64,000 bases of DNA from Galerina marginata. Its lineage: Eukaryota > Basidiomycota > Agaricomycetes > Agaricales > Galerinaceae. A program made the position numbers and the translations under genes. The notes beneath the pieces were generated by a model, which saw nothing but the letters and a program-made list of their open reading frames with translations, did not search any database and had not been told where the DNA came from. The first letter of the stretch is position 1. Each line of letters begins with the position of its first letter. The stretch spans positions 2,666,001-2,730,000 of the forward strand of contig JAECYW010000005.1 of NCBI GenBank assembly GCA_023014335.1, given 5' to 3'. Positions 35,532-47,631 of the stretch are shown here, piece after piece.

Positions 35532-37721
35532 TTAAATACGAAAGATCGTCCGCTTCGTGTTCTACGAATGAAATATATCACAAAATCAGATAAGGAGCAT
35601 CACGCCTAAGTTCAAAAATAGAACTCACAAACGACTTCCTACTCGAGAGCTGTCATTCAATACAGCCAAAGATCAGCACAGCCCAGATCGATGTACATAA
35701 TGAACGCGAAAAACAAAACACCCACCTGCGGATCCGCTTTCGTTTTGGCAAGCTTCCGGTGCTCTTTATCCGCCTCAGTAAAGCATTGGCAATGCCAGTG
35801 CCAGGGGAAAGGCCAGCTGCATTTTTTTGCCTTCTTGAGCGCTTTTTGGTGGTCAACTACGACTTTGCGCATGGCTTCTATTTTGTTCCTGGAGGTACGA
35901 TGAGCATGCAGATCAAGAGATCGGGATGGGGTATGAGCACACCTGGCAGCGGACATGACTTCCTCATACGTCGGTTCGTCGAACTTCCTCAGCTCTTCCA
36001 CGATCGCCTGAAAAGCAGTTTAGTCGTAGATCGAATGATTCCCTGCAACCACGAATCGACAACGCACCTGGATCATTGGACCTCCTGCATCCGACTCGAT
36101 GACGATCTGCGAATCCTTGCAGGCAGAAATAGAGACCTACAGAACAAAACCGATAAGATAGATTAGAATCAGACAACAACATTCGATGACGAACGCAACA
36201 GAGAAGATCAAGATGGATGGAACGAACACTCACGACTTGTGGTTCCTCACAGGACGGCCGCCTGGGGCAGAAGCCCGTGCACTTCGTTGTCCGCCAGGGA
36301 AGGGGCGGGCTCTCTTGTGAGTCCGAAGACGTCTGCGAGTCCATGCTTAGTCCGGTGTTGGTGTTGCGGAGACCCCAAGGGTTGGGCCAGGCGATGTCTC
36401 CGGAAAGAGGGGCACTCCTCCTCGAAAACCTGGTGTTGATGGGTTCGAAAAAGACTATAAGATGATGGTAATCAGTAAGAACGATGAAGTGGGCAGGTGA
36501 GATGGGGTGGTTACCACGTCGTCCAGTATCCTGAACTAGTAGACGATGGATATAAGTCTAGGTAAAGTAGACATAAAGAAGATGAAACTTACTCCAGCTG
36601 ATGTAGTCGCCTGAGCGGTTGCAGCGGTGGTGGCGAAGGTCTGCAGCAGCAGTACACAGATTAGTTGAATAGACACACTTTGGAAAGCATGAACGCACTC
36701 AGTAAAGTCCCGGAGTGGCATGAATCGAACAATGCCTGAAGTAAAAAAGGTGAATGGGTATGGGTAAGAAGGAATAAACAACGGGGGATGAACAAACCAC
36801 AAGATGCGATCCTTTGTGGAGTCGTGAAACGAGATACTCGTGCAACGTCTGCAGATAAAGACTTAATATGATGACGCATCACATGAAGAACCTAAGAGGT
36901 AGGTTCAACCTTGTCATTGATAGTCTTGTCGTCATCAATGCTTCCATCCGGTAGGACTGCGTCGCACGGCATAATGTCTAGAATGCAACAATGTTACTAC
37001 ACAGCAAAGAGACGAGGAAAGAAAATCACGGACATTCTTCTAAGCCATCCTCTTCGGTGGTACGTTGTCCTGGATGAACCACTTCTTCTCTTTGGTATGA
37101 ATGCCCAGCATCTGGGTAGATCGTCACGCATCAGTGCAAGTTGACGGAGATGGCGGACAGAAACTTACAGACGAAGAAGTAATCCGTAGGTTCGTCGTCG
37201 CTGATGAAATTCTCCAGCTGTTCCATCTAATAGGTCGTCAGAAGGTGACACAGCATCAAAGCATAAAAGTACACACTATGTTGCGGTATGTCGGAATGAA
37301 ATTCATTGGTGTCCCCTCCTTGTCAGAGAGCAGGATTACTTTGGAAGAGTGAGTGCCGCTGCCTAATCTATTACGCTCTACGTGACATGGCACGATGAGC
37401 TCGAATCAAATATTTGCGCCCGATGTTCTCACCTTCCAATAAACCTTTGAGCGACTCAACGTCGTGCTGAGTGCCGTTCAACTTCCAACTTCCGGTGTAA
37501 CCCACTCCGATGAGGAGCGCGAGTTTGCGTCTCTCTAGCTGACGCTCTTTGACAATGGGGGCCCCCAGAATCTGAGTCTGCAAATAGTACAGCGTCAGCA
37601 GGAGCAGCGAACAAAAAAGAAATATACTCACGGCGACCTTGAGGCCGTGCCGCGCGATATTGGTGTCCTTCATGTGCGGCAATGGCCATAGTGGTAGAGA
37701 GTTGGGTGGGTTTGGAGACAT
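35532..37721 (-). CDS. Caspase-like C14 peptidase 1 (metacaspase-type)
   Basis: Sixteen exons: 37721-37632, 37577-37433, 37338-37277, 37226-37169, 37111-37034, 36977-36910, 36848-36798, 36735-36699, 36640-36593, 36535-36515, 36454-36234, 36136-36068, 36007-35943, 35888-35726, 35649-35629, 35561-35532; 408 aa, all phases consistent. Caspase fold: LALLIGVGYTGSWKLNGTQHDV (beta1), VILLSDKEG, the catalytic His in YAGHSYQ, then the catalytic Cys in ALFDSCHSGTLL followed by LRHHRCNR. The family cleaves after Arg/Lys in fungal metacaspases and is linked to programmed cell death and stress. No Gln/Pro-rich prodomain is present. The C-terminus carries CKDSQIVIESDAGG and a basic helix. The start could also be Met at 37811 or 37673. 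Confidence 0.82.
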
Positions 37722-37811
37722 TGGAAGATCAAATAAGATCGAGGATGAGGAATGGAGGGTTGGATGGCCTCGAGGACGGGAGGGATGACCAGCAGTGTTT
37801 ACCAGCAGCAC

Positions 37812-39583
37812 CTCTGGGTCAATGGCGATAGATTGTGGGAGGGAGGAGCAGATAAGGAGACTGGAGAAGGCGCATATTTATCTCATTTAAACATGGCTGT
37901 GCGCGCCTCCGGCCTCTTCCCCGACTGCAGAGCCAGGGACAAAATACAGGCGCACCAATAAACATCATAGACTGTGGGGTCTCTGTATGTCAGTTTACTA
38001 ATATCGAGACCAATACGGGGGTCGCTGAAATGCAATTGGATGGTGCTGAATGTCACCATCGAATCGACTGCGCCGTGATCCATGGATCAGAGTGCCAACT
38101 TTCCAGAGGCGGTCTGGTCAATGGAATTGAAACCAGGCGGTGCCATGGGAATTCCAATGGCAATAAATCACTTGACGCTTGGGCTTGAGCTGATACATTC
38201 GCGATGTATGCGGGATGGAGGGGATATTCATGCCATGAGGCCAGGCGTACATTCGTTTGGTTCAGTTCGAGTTCGAGCCCTAGGAGCGACCAGGGAGGAA
38301 CCAATATGTCATATTATATAATGCATAGCAAACAGCCAAATTCGCAGGGTCCAAAGGGGAGAAATCTTGGAGGAACCGAGAGGTATTTGTGCCCGGAATA
38401 CTGGCAGTCATTGCAGTGGAATGGAGTGAGTGGGAAGAGTGAGCGCGACAGTGCTAGCTCGTCGGCGTTTGTTGATGGGAATTCGATCGATCGATCCTAT
38501 CTCAATGAAGCATATGCTGACCCGCCGCCGGCACAAAAGGCACGCCGCTCATTTCGTTTGACGGACCCTAGGACGACATTAGTTTGAAACTTTCGATAGA
38601 AAGTTGAAGGGCAATTCGGATCTCTTTTAACCCTTGTGAATTTCATTGCTCATTGGATACGATGAACCCGTCGTCTTCTAAGTATTTCTGTTTACACTTC
38701 ATGCCTTATGGACTTGAATGGACATTGGAATGCACGGAATTAGGACTGTAAGAAACCGAAATGAACAGCCTCAAGAAATCCGAGGTATAAGCGTAAAATA
38801 GGGGGATATAAGCATATAGAGTAGCAATACATTTGTAGGATTAGGGTGAGGGGATGATGGCCGAGAACCAGGGGCTAGCAAGCATAGGTGAGGTAGATAC
38901 TATGTATAAGTGTGCGATTAGGAGACCGGAAAGATGTGGTATAGGCATTACAATAAGATATGAGGGGCAGTGTACCAACAATATTGTCGAACGAGAACAA
39001 ACATCATATGGATAGTGAAATCATCAAGATTCGGTCTGATACGTAGACCGAGACCGAAGGGGCGAAGATATTAAAAGGGGATTACAGAAGATACAAAGAA
39101 AAGGAGTGGGAAGATGAGGTGCGAGCTGTTTTGCCCCTAGATGTGCTGCCTCCGTACATCCAAGGACAGGAACCAGAAAAAATATCGACGCTGGGCTCTG
39201 GAGAATGACGAGAAAGATCACAGAAATGAGTACAATTAGGTATAAGGTAAAAAAATATGGAGTTAAAAAAATAAAGATGCGCGATGGACGAAAATGGGTA
39301 CAAAAAAAAAAGATGCAAGTGGTGGGAAAGCGAAATTTAAAAGCAGGTGCAATGCAGATGCACAACAAGCTAAGATGAAGCAGTAAAACAACAGCGGGCA
39401 GTTGGAAAAGCGAAAGCCGAGGGCAGAACCTATGATAGGCCAAAATAGAAGTGGATTATGATAACGGTTGTTGCGGTGCAGAAGGTCGCAGTCGGCCGCT
39501 TGATACGGAGAGGCGACCGTTAAAAAAGGAAGAAGAGGCAAAAGTCGTGGAAGAGATGATAGAGGGCGGTGCCGTAGATGTTA
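37812..39583. other. Intergenic, no supported gene
   Basis: ~1.8 kb between caspase-like genes 1 and 2, including the promoter of gene 1. Plus-strand frames at 37752-38587 lack start context, domains and splice logic. Confidence 0.4.
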
Positions 39584-41851
39584 TTACGCGGACCTTCCGC
39601 CCAACGACTGACGGCGGTTGAATTCCTGACTGGTAATACCTCGAGTGGGCAACTGATCGAATTTAACTTGAGGCCTGGTTATTTGACGGGCAGTGGGGAT
39701 TGGTTGGTTGGTTGGTTGGTTGTGAGTAACCGAGGGTCTAGTCACAGATGCCTGGTCGCAAATTCGCAAAAGACTTTTTGTATTCTATCAACAAGACAAT
39801 CAGATGCAATCCATTACTATCGAAGTAGGAAGACGACGAGAACTTACCAAGGATCTGAGAGTCGATAACTAGGAAGGTCGACGAAAAAGAACAAAAAAGT
39901 CAGATCTAAGCTACGGGTCAGAAAGTAAGATGGAAAAGCACCCACCTGCGGATCAAACTCCATTCTCGCCATTTCCTCCTCTGGCGTCGAACAAGATTTG
40001 TAGAAGAATACGAATGTACGCCAGGACTTCTTTGTCGAGCTTTTCTTTAGATTTTCTTTCACCTTGTCAGTGCCATCCCTACAACGATAAAGAGTATCAA
40101 CTCCAGGTTCAACTACACGCACTATACGGCTTACCTCGCAGCAAAAATTACGTCTCTGTAGCTCGGGCGTTGGTTTCTCTTCAGTAGCTGGACGATTGCC
40201 TGTCAAAGGATTATCATGTCACGTGATTGAAGTGGTATTAATGCAACAGATTTTGCTCACGTTGATCATCGTTCCCCCACCATCGGACTCGAGAGTATTC
40301 TGTTCGTCCTTACAAGCTGAGAAGCATATCTGAGAAGCAAGAATCAACACAAGCTTTTCAATTTGTCAAATCCAATAACGAGAGGACTCACAACTTGTGA
40401 CTTCCCGGCGCTTGGTGTCCTTGGACAGAATCCCGGGCATTCCATAGTCCAGCGGTGTTCCTTAATGGAATCGTTCGACATCGAACTCAGCTGCGTTCCT
40501 CGTTTGCGCAAGTTTCGAGGTGCTTCGCCTGAACCGCGTGACACAGGCGGTGGCGCCGCTCGTTTGGTGAACCGTGCATACCATGGCTCTACGAATACTG
40601 CACGCAAGACATGGTCAGCGCCAAGATAAGGTATGAAAAAGAGAGAGCTTACCTCGTCGAGCAGACTCCTGGACTGAAAAAGACCAAAAGAGTCAGTGCT
40701 AAGAAATGTTAGATGAGGCACACGCAAAAAGCTTACCAAGGCTCATCAAATCTCCGACACGATTACACCGAATGTGCCTCAGATCTGCGGAAATATCAAT
40801 CACCGGTTTGGAAGGCTGTGAGATGGGACAGACGTACTAAGCAATGTGCCAGAATGACACGAATCGAACAGAGCCTGGTAGAAGCAATCAGGTTTGATAG
40901 ACTTGAAATGACAAGGAAGATGACATACCACAAGCTGTGACCCTTTACCAAGGCGCTTGACCAACCACTTGTTTAGCGTCTACCAACAAGTCAAGTTAGT
41001 GTTATGGCCAACAGGCACGCAGACGATCTTCATTGTTACCTTGTCAGATATAACCCGGTCATGGACGACGGCCTCTTCGAACTCCGGTTTGTCGAGAAGA
41101 GCGTCGACGGGGATTATATCTATAAACCGAAGGAACATTCGTTCAACCAAGGATTCGAGGGTGTACGTAAGGATACGCACACTCTTCCTGGCCATCTTTT
41201 TCGACGGGACGTTGTCCTGCTTCTAGGACTTCCTTGCGTTGAGAGGAGTGACCGGAGTCTGCAAATACATATCCGTGGGTTAGGAGTGATGGCTATCACG
41301 TAAAGCATCAATACCTACAGACGAGGAAATAGTCAACGTTCGGCTCGTCCTTAACAAAGTTTTCGATCTCTCTCATCTACAGACAGAGTTTGTTAGACAC
41401 AAAAAAAGGTCGGAGAGACAAGCAAGTCTCACTATGTTTTCGTGCGTCGGTAAACGATCCTCACGCGTACCATCCGCGTCTGTAATAACAACGATTTCGT
41501 CCTCGGAGAAATGCAAGGTGTCTGCAGATAATGTTTAGTTTGGTGTTGTCGGTATAGCAAAGGCACTGACTTATGAGCAAATCCTTAACAGATTCGACGT
41601 CGGCTTGGGAGCCCTTTAGCCACCGGTTCTCATTCGCATTCTCTTTATAGCTTATACCAATGACGAGGGCAAATCTCTTGCGTGGCGTGGCGAGTCGTCG
41701 TGACCGAGTGACAGCGCCCCGGAGGTTATTCTAAAGATGAAGGAGAGATCATAAGTCTGGGTGTAATAAGCTTCAACAATGGAAGACTTACCGTTGCTTG
41801 CAAGCATAGCCTGATGAGCCGAAACCTAGCTGTAGGTGACGGTGTAGCCAT
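39584..41851 (-). CDS. Caspase-like C14 peptidase 2 (metacaspase-type)
   Basis: Sixteen exons: 41851-41792, 41730-41571, 41521-41433, 41376-41319, 41258-41181, 41119-41040, 40979-40929, 40874-40838, 40784-40737, 40673-40653, 40597-40392, 40329-40261, 40199-40135, 40078-39946, 39868-39848, 39784-39584; ~458 aa. Motifs: RFALVIGISY, RWLKGSQADVESVKDLL, EIVVITDADGT, catalytic His in VYSGHSSQ, catalytic Cys in ALFDSCHSGTLLNL, RHIRCNR, then ACKDEQNTLESDGGG. Exon number and several exon lengths (58, 78, 51, 37, 48, 21, 69, 65 nt) are identical to caspase-like gene 1, so the two are tandem duplicates. The last exon reads through a (TTGG)n microsatellite at 39700-39723, giving Asn-Gln-Pro-Thr repeats and a longer C-terminus than gene 1. 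Confidence 0.83.
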
Positions 41852-42749
41852 TCAAATAGAGTTGGAGTGATAGACTGGTGATCGACGAAGGATCGACAGG
41901 GACGTTGGAGTGGGCTGCGCGGTGATCGACTTCTCCCTGGATGGTGGGGGCGACGGATGTAGGAATAGGATTACCGGATAGAGCGGCTGCGCTTACGAGA
42001 CGTAAACGATGAGAAAGTGAGATAGCTCCAAAGAAACGCTCTTATCGCTAGCGGGTCGACCTAGACGGTGCCCTAGGTGCGACGAGCAAGGATATGTATA
42101 CGAGGCGGGGAGGAAAGAGATGTATGGAGTGGGGGTTGGCAAGGACAGAAACGTCTATTTATACTCGGCTGTTTGGGTATGTTTGAGCTTGGCAAATTAT
42201 ATCGAAGCTATGTTCTTGCACCCTGATGCCCGCAAATCGTACCCTCTTATGTCGACATCCAGACGGATCAAAAGATCTTTAGTCTGTGCAAGTAGTACTG
42301 GCGGGGCAAGCATAAGTTAAACCCTGCTGATCCATCCGATCGGCATCGATTGGGTACTCACCAAGTTCCGTTCCTTCATTTGCCCAATATCAACCCTCTC
42401 CTAGGCCTCGAACGCCCGACGGTGCCATAGCAATTGCGATTACTATGTAGAGTGTGGCGTATACGCGTAAGTCGCGGATTTCGTGGAATGAAGGCCGGAA
42501 TGCATGAGGCGTATCATGTGTAGTCGGTATGCCTGTTGCAGGCCTCCAAGTCGGAAACAAACGCATGCAGGAAAGCACCATTAGAAATCAACCCAATCCC
42601 ACCTATTCCCACAGGTTTGACTAGGGGGCGGTGTAATTGACCCAAAACTGAAAGACGCATCAGCATGGGCGTTGTGGAAAGTCGTGAATGAGGCGTGCTA
42701 AATGAACTCGGTGTTATTTATTTACCCAAAAGAGGCAATTCAGCGTTAG
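41852..42749. other. Intergenic upstream of caspase-like gene 2
   Basis: ~0.9 kb, promoter of gene 2; no supported gene. Confidence 0.4.
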
Positions 42750-42751
42750 TA

Positions 42752-43199
42752 CAGTACACTTTCTCATAATGCATATCGACGGTGCCAAAATTTTGCCATG
42801 CATTATGAGATTTATGCAACAAGGAATATGTCACATTTTAGTGACACACGTTACTTTACCACTCAAATGTGACAAAATCGACTTTTTTGGACAGAAGGTG
42901 TGTATCAATTAAATGCAAGAACATCCGAAAGCCATTTTTGAGCGAAAATCTATGCATTTTGGTAAATATGCAGTGAAAATTTGAAGAAAAGTACACCCTG
43001 GCGACCAATGCCGAGGCCCGCTCTAGGGTCCTTCCCTGCCAAATTTTGATCTGATAATGCATATATCGCTCCTAGGGCTATGCATTATGCATTATACAAT
43101 ATGCAGCAATTTCCCTGCGAACAAAGTTGGTTTCGGGAAAAAGCTATGCATCATGAGAATTATGCATTATGACGATATGCATTATGAGAAAGTGTACTG
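42752..43199. mobile_element. 448-bp MITE of Tc1/mariner type
   Basis: Both ends carry a perfect 27-bp terminal inverted repeat beginning CAGTACACTTTCTCATAATG and ending CATATCG. The element is flanked by TA on both sides (42750-42751 and 43200-43201), the target duplication of Tc1/mariner transposons. ATGCATTATGAG-type words recur near both ends and inside. There is no transposase frame, so it is non-autonomous. Perfect repeats suggest a young insertion. Confidence 0.9.
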
Positions 43200-43201
43200 T
43201 A

Positions 43202-44346
43202 TATGCCAGACTTGACCAGTCAAGTGGCCAGTGTAAGGTCGACGTCGGTACAAATGCTGTGGACCTCCGATACATGAAACGGGTTAGTTTCCTTGAGAAA
43301 AGATCGTGATGTACATGGAACAAACATAGGAAGTACAAAATATGTCAAGCGAGCGGCGAATTGACAGTAAGTAAAATATATAAGTAACGACGTTTGGGGG
43401 GCATTAACAGTCCAGACAGACATCGTGTGAGAGAGATCTACAAGGAAAAATCATATGCTATCTACCAAGTCAAGGAAAGTGAAAAAAGGATCGTAAATAG
43501 TTAACAAGCAAACTGCAAATAGCATCAGTAAGATAGCCAAATATACGGGCGGAGGGGGGTGAAAGGAGAGAGAGGCGATGACAGTGATAGACACATGGGA
43601 ATAGACACGTCATGAAAGTTGGTGGACGAACAAACCCGATGAGACTTCAGAAAAAAAGAAGAAAGCACGGAACGGCTGGACACCTCAAAAAATTGGGGGA
43701 TGACAGCAGACACTCCAATTGTCGAGTTGTCCAGATAGCCAGTCCGCGATGTGAACGGAGGAAGGAAACGGAAAATCCAGAAAGACAGGCCGCGGGAGGA
43801 GCATGTTCTTGCAGCAGGGGCGTCGATTCCGTAAAGCTGCACACCCGAAAAGAGTCGTCAGCACAAAAACCATGTGGGCACGGAACAGAAAATGCGTACC
43901 TGGGAAATCCTCAAGTATTTCCGTCACCGGAAGAGTGCGTCGGCCGCAGCATCATGTTCTCCTGGACGGCGCCAGGGAGAGGAAGCCATGTCGAAGGAAA
44001 CCACATAGAGACAATAGCTGGAAGGGCAAATATAATCAGTACATTCGCCATATAGACACAACAGGAGGATACAGACCCACCTGACAAACACCAAAAAGGT
44101 TCCATATATTCCCGAATTTCGCATATCAAAAAGGAAATGACAGATATTAATGGTGTCGTGCGCTGTGCGCCAGCATGTATTACCATAGTCGCCATAAAAC
44201 CCTAAAGAAAAAGACGGTATGCACAGCCAGGACGCGGATGTCCATAGGAAGCCTGGATTGGAGCAGGTTCGGAAAGTAGGTTCGGAAAAGAGAAGGAAGG
44301 AAAAGGAGCATAGGAGAGCGACAGCAGGCACTGTCGACAGCGTCGC
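43202..44346. other. Intergenic downstream of caspase-like gene 3
   Basis: ~1.1 kb. Minus-strand frames at 43525-44331 are Ser/Cys/Phe-rich and overlap in all three frames; none was supported as a gene. Confidence 0.4.
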
Positions 44347-46595
44347 TCACGGATAAAACTGCCGAGACATGTCCTATGGAAGGGGGAACATGTTAGCGGT
44401 GAACACGGGCAAAATAGACAATCGTCCAATATTGTCGCCTTACCAACGGACGATCGCTCGAAAGCTATGTACACGCAAAAATAAGTGAGTGAGTTTCTGA
44501 TCGAAAATCAAGACAAAAAAAGGACAAGCTTACCTGCGGATTCTGGAAATTGTTCATCTCGACTTCAACACCTTCCCTCGGCTTCTTCCCATTCCTGGCC
44601 ATCTCTACATTCCTCGCACGCACTTTCTTCCTGTAGTCTCGAGCTCTAGCATGCAGGCCGACGTAGAATGTGTGGATATCGTGGCTGACGAGTGTCAAAA
44701 GGTCGTGCAATGTCGGATGGGGATTCTGTCCTAGAAAAGCAACAAGTTCAGGTCAATGAGAGCAAAAAGAACTCTACAAAGAATGACACACTCAAAATCT
44801 TGACAAGCCCTTGCGTCATCGAATGCCCATTCTTGTCCTCCCACGACTTCTGGCTGTCTTTCGTCGAAGATAATGATATCTAGAGTGGGGAAAAAAATAA
44901 GAATCGAGATATCTTCATTGAGGTGATGAAAAAAACTCACAACATCAGCTTTGACCTCGCCATCATCGCGAAGAAATTCATTCTCCCTACAAAGGCCGTT
45001 GCAGTACATCGCAACGGGCGAAGCGAACTGATTCTCCGAATCCAACCACATAGACCTCGAATTGGACCGCTGGCGAGCTTGGACGTCCGTGATGATTGAC
45101 AGCGACTTGGTTTTGACGGGTTCCGGCCCGTTCGCTTTTGCATTAGGACCGGGGTTGGGAGTCGGGTTGGTAAGGTCAATGTGATTAGCGGGGGTTGGTA
45201 GAGATGTTTTGGGTGAAGTGAGGACATGATCAATCGACGTTCGAGCCCAGGTTTCTTGCGCCCTCTTCATCATACGGGCGAGGTGTGGTTGAATCCCAGA
45301 AGACAATCCTTGTAATGCGCTTTGTTAGTAACCGGAGACAAGGAGAGAAAAGGGAAATCCGGCGCTCACTTGCTTGCCGTCTGTCTGCGAATTGAACGGA
45401 AATCTCATGAAAAACCATTCGAGGGATTCAAAAACATTCTGGCTCACTGTTTAAGTTCCATAACGACGCCGTTCTGCGGTTGCCTTTGTTAATCCAAGGA
45501 ACGTACACCCGATTACATCGGAAATGCTTCAAGTCTATGAATACAGGTCAGAAGGACGTCAATCATCAAGTGAGAGCCGCTGACCAAGTAAGGTGCCCGA
45601 ATGACACGAATCAAAGACTGCCTAAATAAAATTTCTTATGAGCAGCCACAGAATAGAGATGTTTATCAACGGACAAATAATGAGCTTTTAGGCGGAAGGG
45701 GGTCGACCAAGGTGGCTCTAAGGACCTATATTGGGTGGGTAAACGTGTTTTGGCGTCCAACAAAAAATAAAACTCACATCGTCCTTGATTTTTTTACCAT
45801 CTGAAGTTACTATGACTGTCAGAAAGTAGTCAGTATAAGAGTAATTTATCACGAATAAGAAAGACCTACATTCGTTCTTCCTGTCCTCCTCCGCAACGTC
45901 GTCTGTATCTTCTTGAGTGGAATGGCCGGAAACTGACGCACCATACAACGCTCGGTTACAAGAAAGTAAGGTGATAGCGGTAATACAACTCACAATGAAA
46001 GAAAAACCGATCATTCTCAGCAGCACCGTCCACCAATTTTCTCATTTGATCCATCTTATGACGCCAGGTATGTCAACCTAAAGTTCTTCACCATATGAGG
46101 AGACGGTCAACTCACGATGTTATCCCTCGTAGGTTGGATATGCTCGCCAATATCATCATCAATAAGGACTACAATATCGGCCGGGTCGTAAGCGTAGACT
46201 TCTAAAAGACAGGAATTTCAGCGACCATCTGTCAAGGACCAACCATTCGTTTACGCACCTATCAAGAGTTCACGCATAGCTTTAACGTCTCGATGCGGGC
46301 CCCTCAGTGCATTCCTCTTCGCAGATTTCTTCGCCTTCAACTTTGTCTTGGCCCTCTTCAGTTTAGCAGTCGCGGCTGCAGCTAGGTCCTCCATATGCCC
46401 GAAGCCAGGCGACAGCGGCGGGGAAGGCGTTCTGACCGAGGCAGGCTCCTCCCGGACTTGCTGGATGCCTATCAACAAAGCCTTCTTCTTGATCCTTTTC
46501 TCAAGCACCACTGGAGTAGTTCGTTCTTCAACCGTTGCCGTTGAAGCCCCCTGCTTCCACCCAGGAATGCGGAATCGATGCTTGATGATCTTCAT
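44347..46595 (-). CDS. Caspase-like C14 peptidase 3 (metacaspase-type)
   Basis: About 14 exons, ~491 aa; first exon 46595-46259, last coding bases reading DMSRQFYP then TGA at 44347. Motifs: KKALLIGIQ followed by a Lys-rich insert, GPHRDVKAMRELLI, IVVLIDDDIGEHIQPTRDNI, catalytic His in FFFHFSGHSTQ, LVDPLPPKSSLF, catalytic Cys in AVFDSCHSGTLLDLKHFRCNRVYVPW. A ~120-residue Pro/Ser/Asn linker follows, then SSTKDSQKSWED..SMTQGLVKIL and HPTLHDLLTLVSHDIH. This is closer than genes 1 and 2 to the classical mushroom metacaspase-like form (KKALLIGI, HRDVK, PTRDNI). The Lys-rich stretch near residue 85-100 could be a nuclear signal or cleavage site, which is inference. Confidence 0.82.
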
Positions 46596-47631
46596 AGGAA
46601 AGGACGACGGCGCTTTGCAAGGCGCTTAAAGGAGAGGGAATGGGAAGAACATAAAATCAGACAGCGGACTATATCAACAACTTTCAGTATTTTGGGCGCT
46701 CGGAAGCTGTGTGACATTGGACATACTTCTCGAGTTTCAGCTTTCGACAGATTCCACAGATCAGAGGAAGTGGTGTCCAGGGCAGTGTTGGCAGCCAGTT
46801 CTGTCCCAGCGGAAGCTGATCCAAGGAATCCTGAAGAAACCAGCTTACAAGCGTGATGATATACTATGTTTGTGGGAGCGAAGTAGTCGGTGCTTTAGCA
46901 GGAACCGATAACATCGGAGCATCAAGTTAGCCGATATCTTATCAGCTGAACTGGCTCAGGGTGGCGTATCAACATTCTGTTTCTTGCAGCCAATGCGGAG
47001 CACCCTGTACCGTCAGACTGTTATACAAGACTCAAGTGGATAGACACGAAAAGCATAGCCCAGCGAGGAGTATCCTTTGCAACCACTTGGGTCGGCCTTT
47101 AGTCGAGTAGCCCCAAGTCCATCGGATCATCCATCCTGGATGTTAATGGCGATAATTCCAGAATCGATAAATGGACGCTTTGATGAACTGATACAACCAA
47201 GGGTTGGGAAAAGCTTCAAATCGCAGAAATCTTGTGCTCGGAGGGGGTGGTGCGTCTTGGATCGTCTGAAGACTCGGACTGGGTGCATGATGAGAGAGGA
47301 TGCCGCAGCGCCGCGGCTTGTCACAACCTTTCTTTCTTCCCCCATGCTACCCATTTATAACTCATTGTCATTCCATTCTTTTTATAGGCCCTTCACCTCT
47401 TCACTTCTTCACCTCAGCTTCATAGTCAGTGACAGGGTGTCGAGCTGGTCCTGGCGTTTTCCTGAGCTAAAACATCCGTGATAAGATATTTTGGAAAACG
47501 AAATTATCAAATTAGTTTTAATAGCCGCCATGGCGATCCATGATTATTGCATGATTCCTCAATTGGGTCAGCTCTTGGTCGCCTAACCCTCTTTTCCTCA
47601 ATCCCAAACGGTACAAGGCCCCGAAATTCAT
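46596..47631. other. Intergenic, no supported gene
   Basis: ~1 kb between divergent genes. A frame at 47077-47481 (+) has no domain, and its C-terminal part is a pyrimidine tract likely belonging to the promoter of the next gene. Confidence 0.4.

Noticed and set aside
43525..44331. Overlapping minus-strand frames after caspase-like gene 3
   Set aside because: No family motif, no consistent splice phases, and all three frames are partly open.
14263..46000. Search for a secondary-metabolite cluster around OYE and tyrosinase
   Set aside because: No polyketide synthase, NRPS, terpene synthase, P450 or cluster regulator was seen; the oxidoreductases are separated by unrelated genes.
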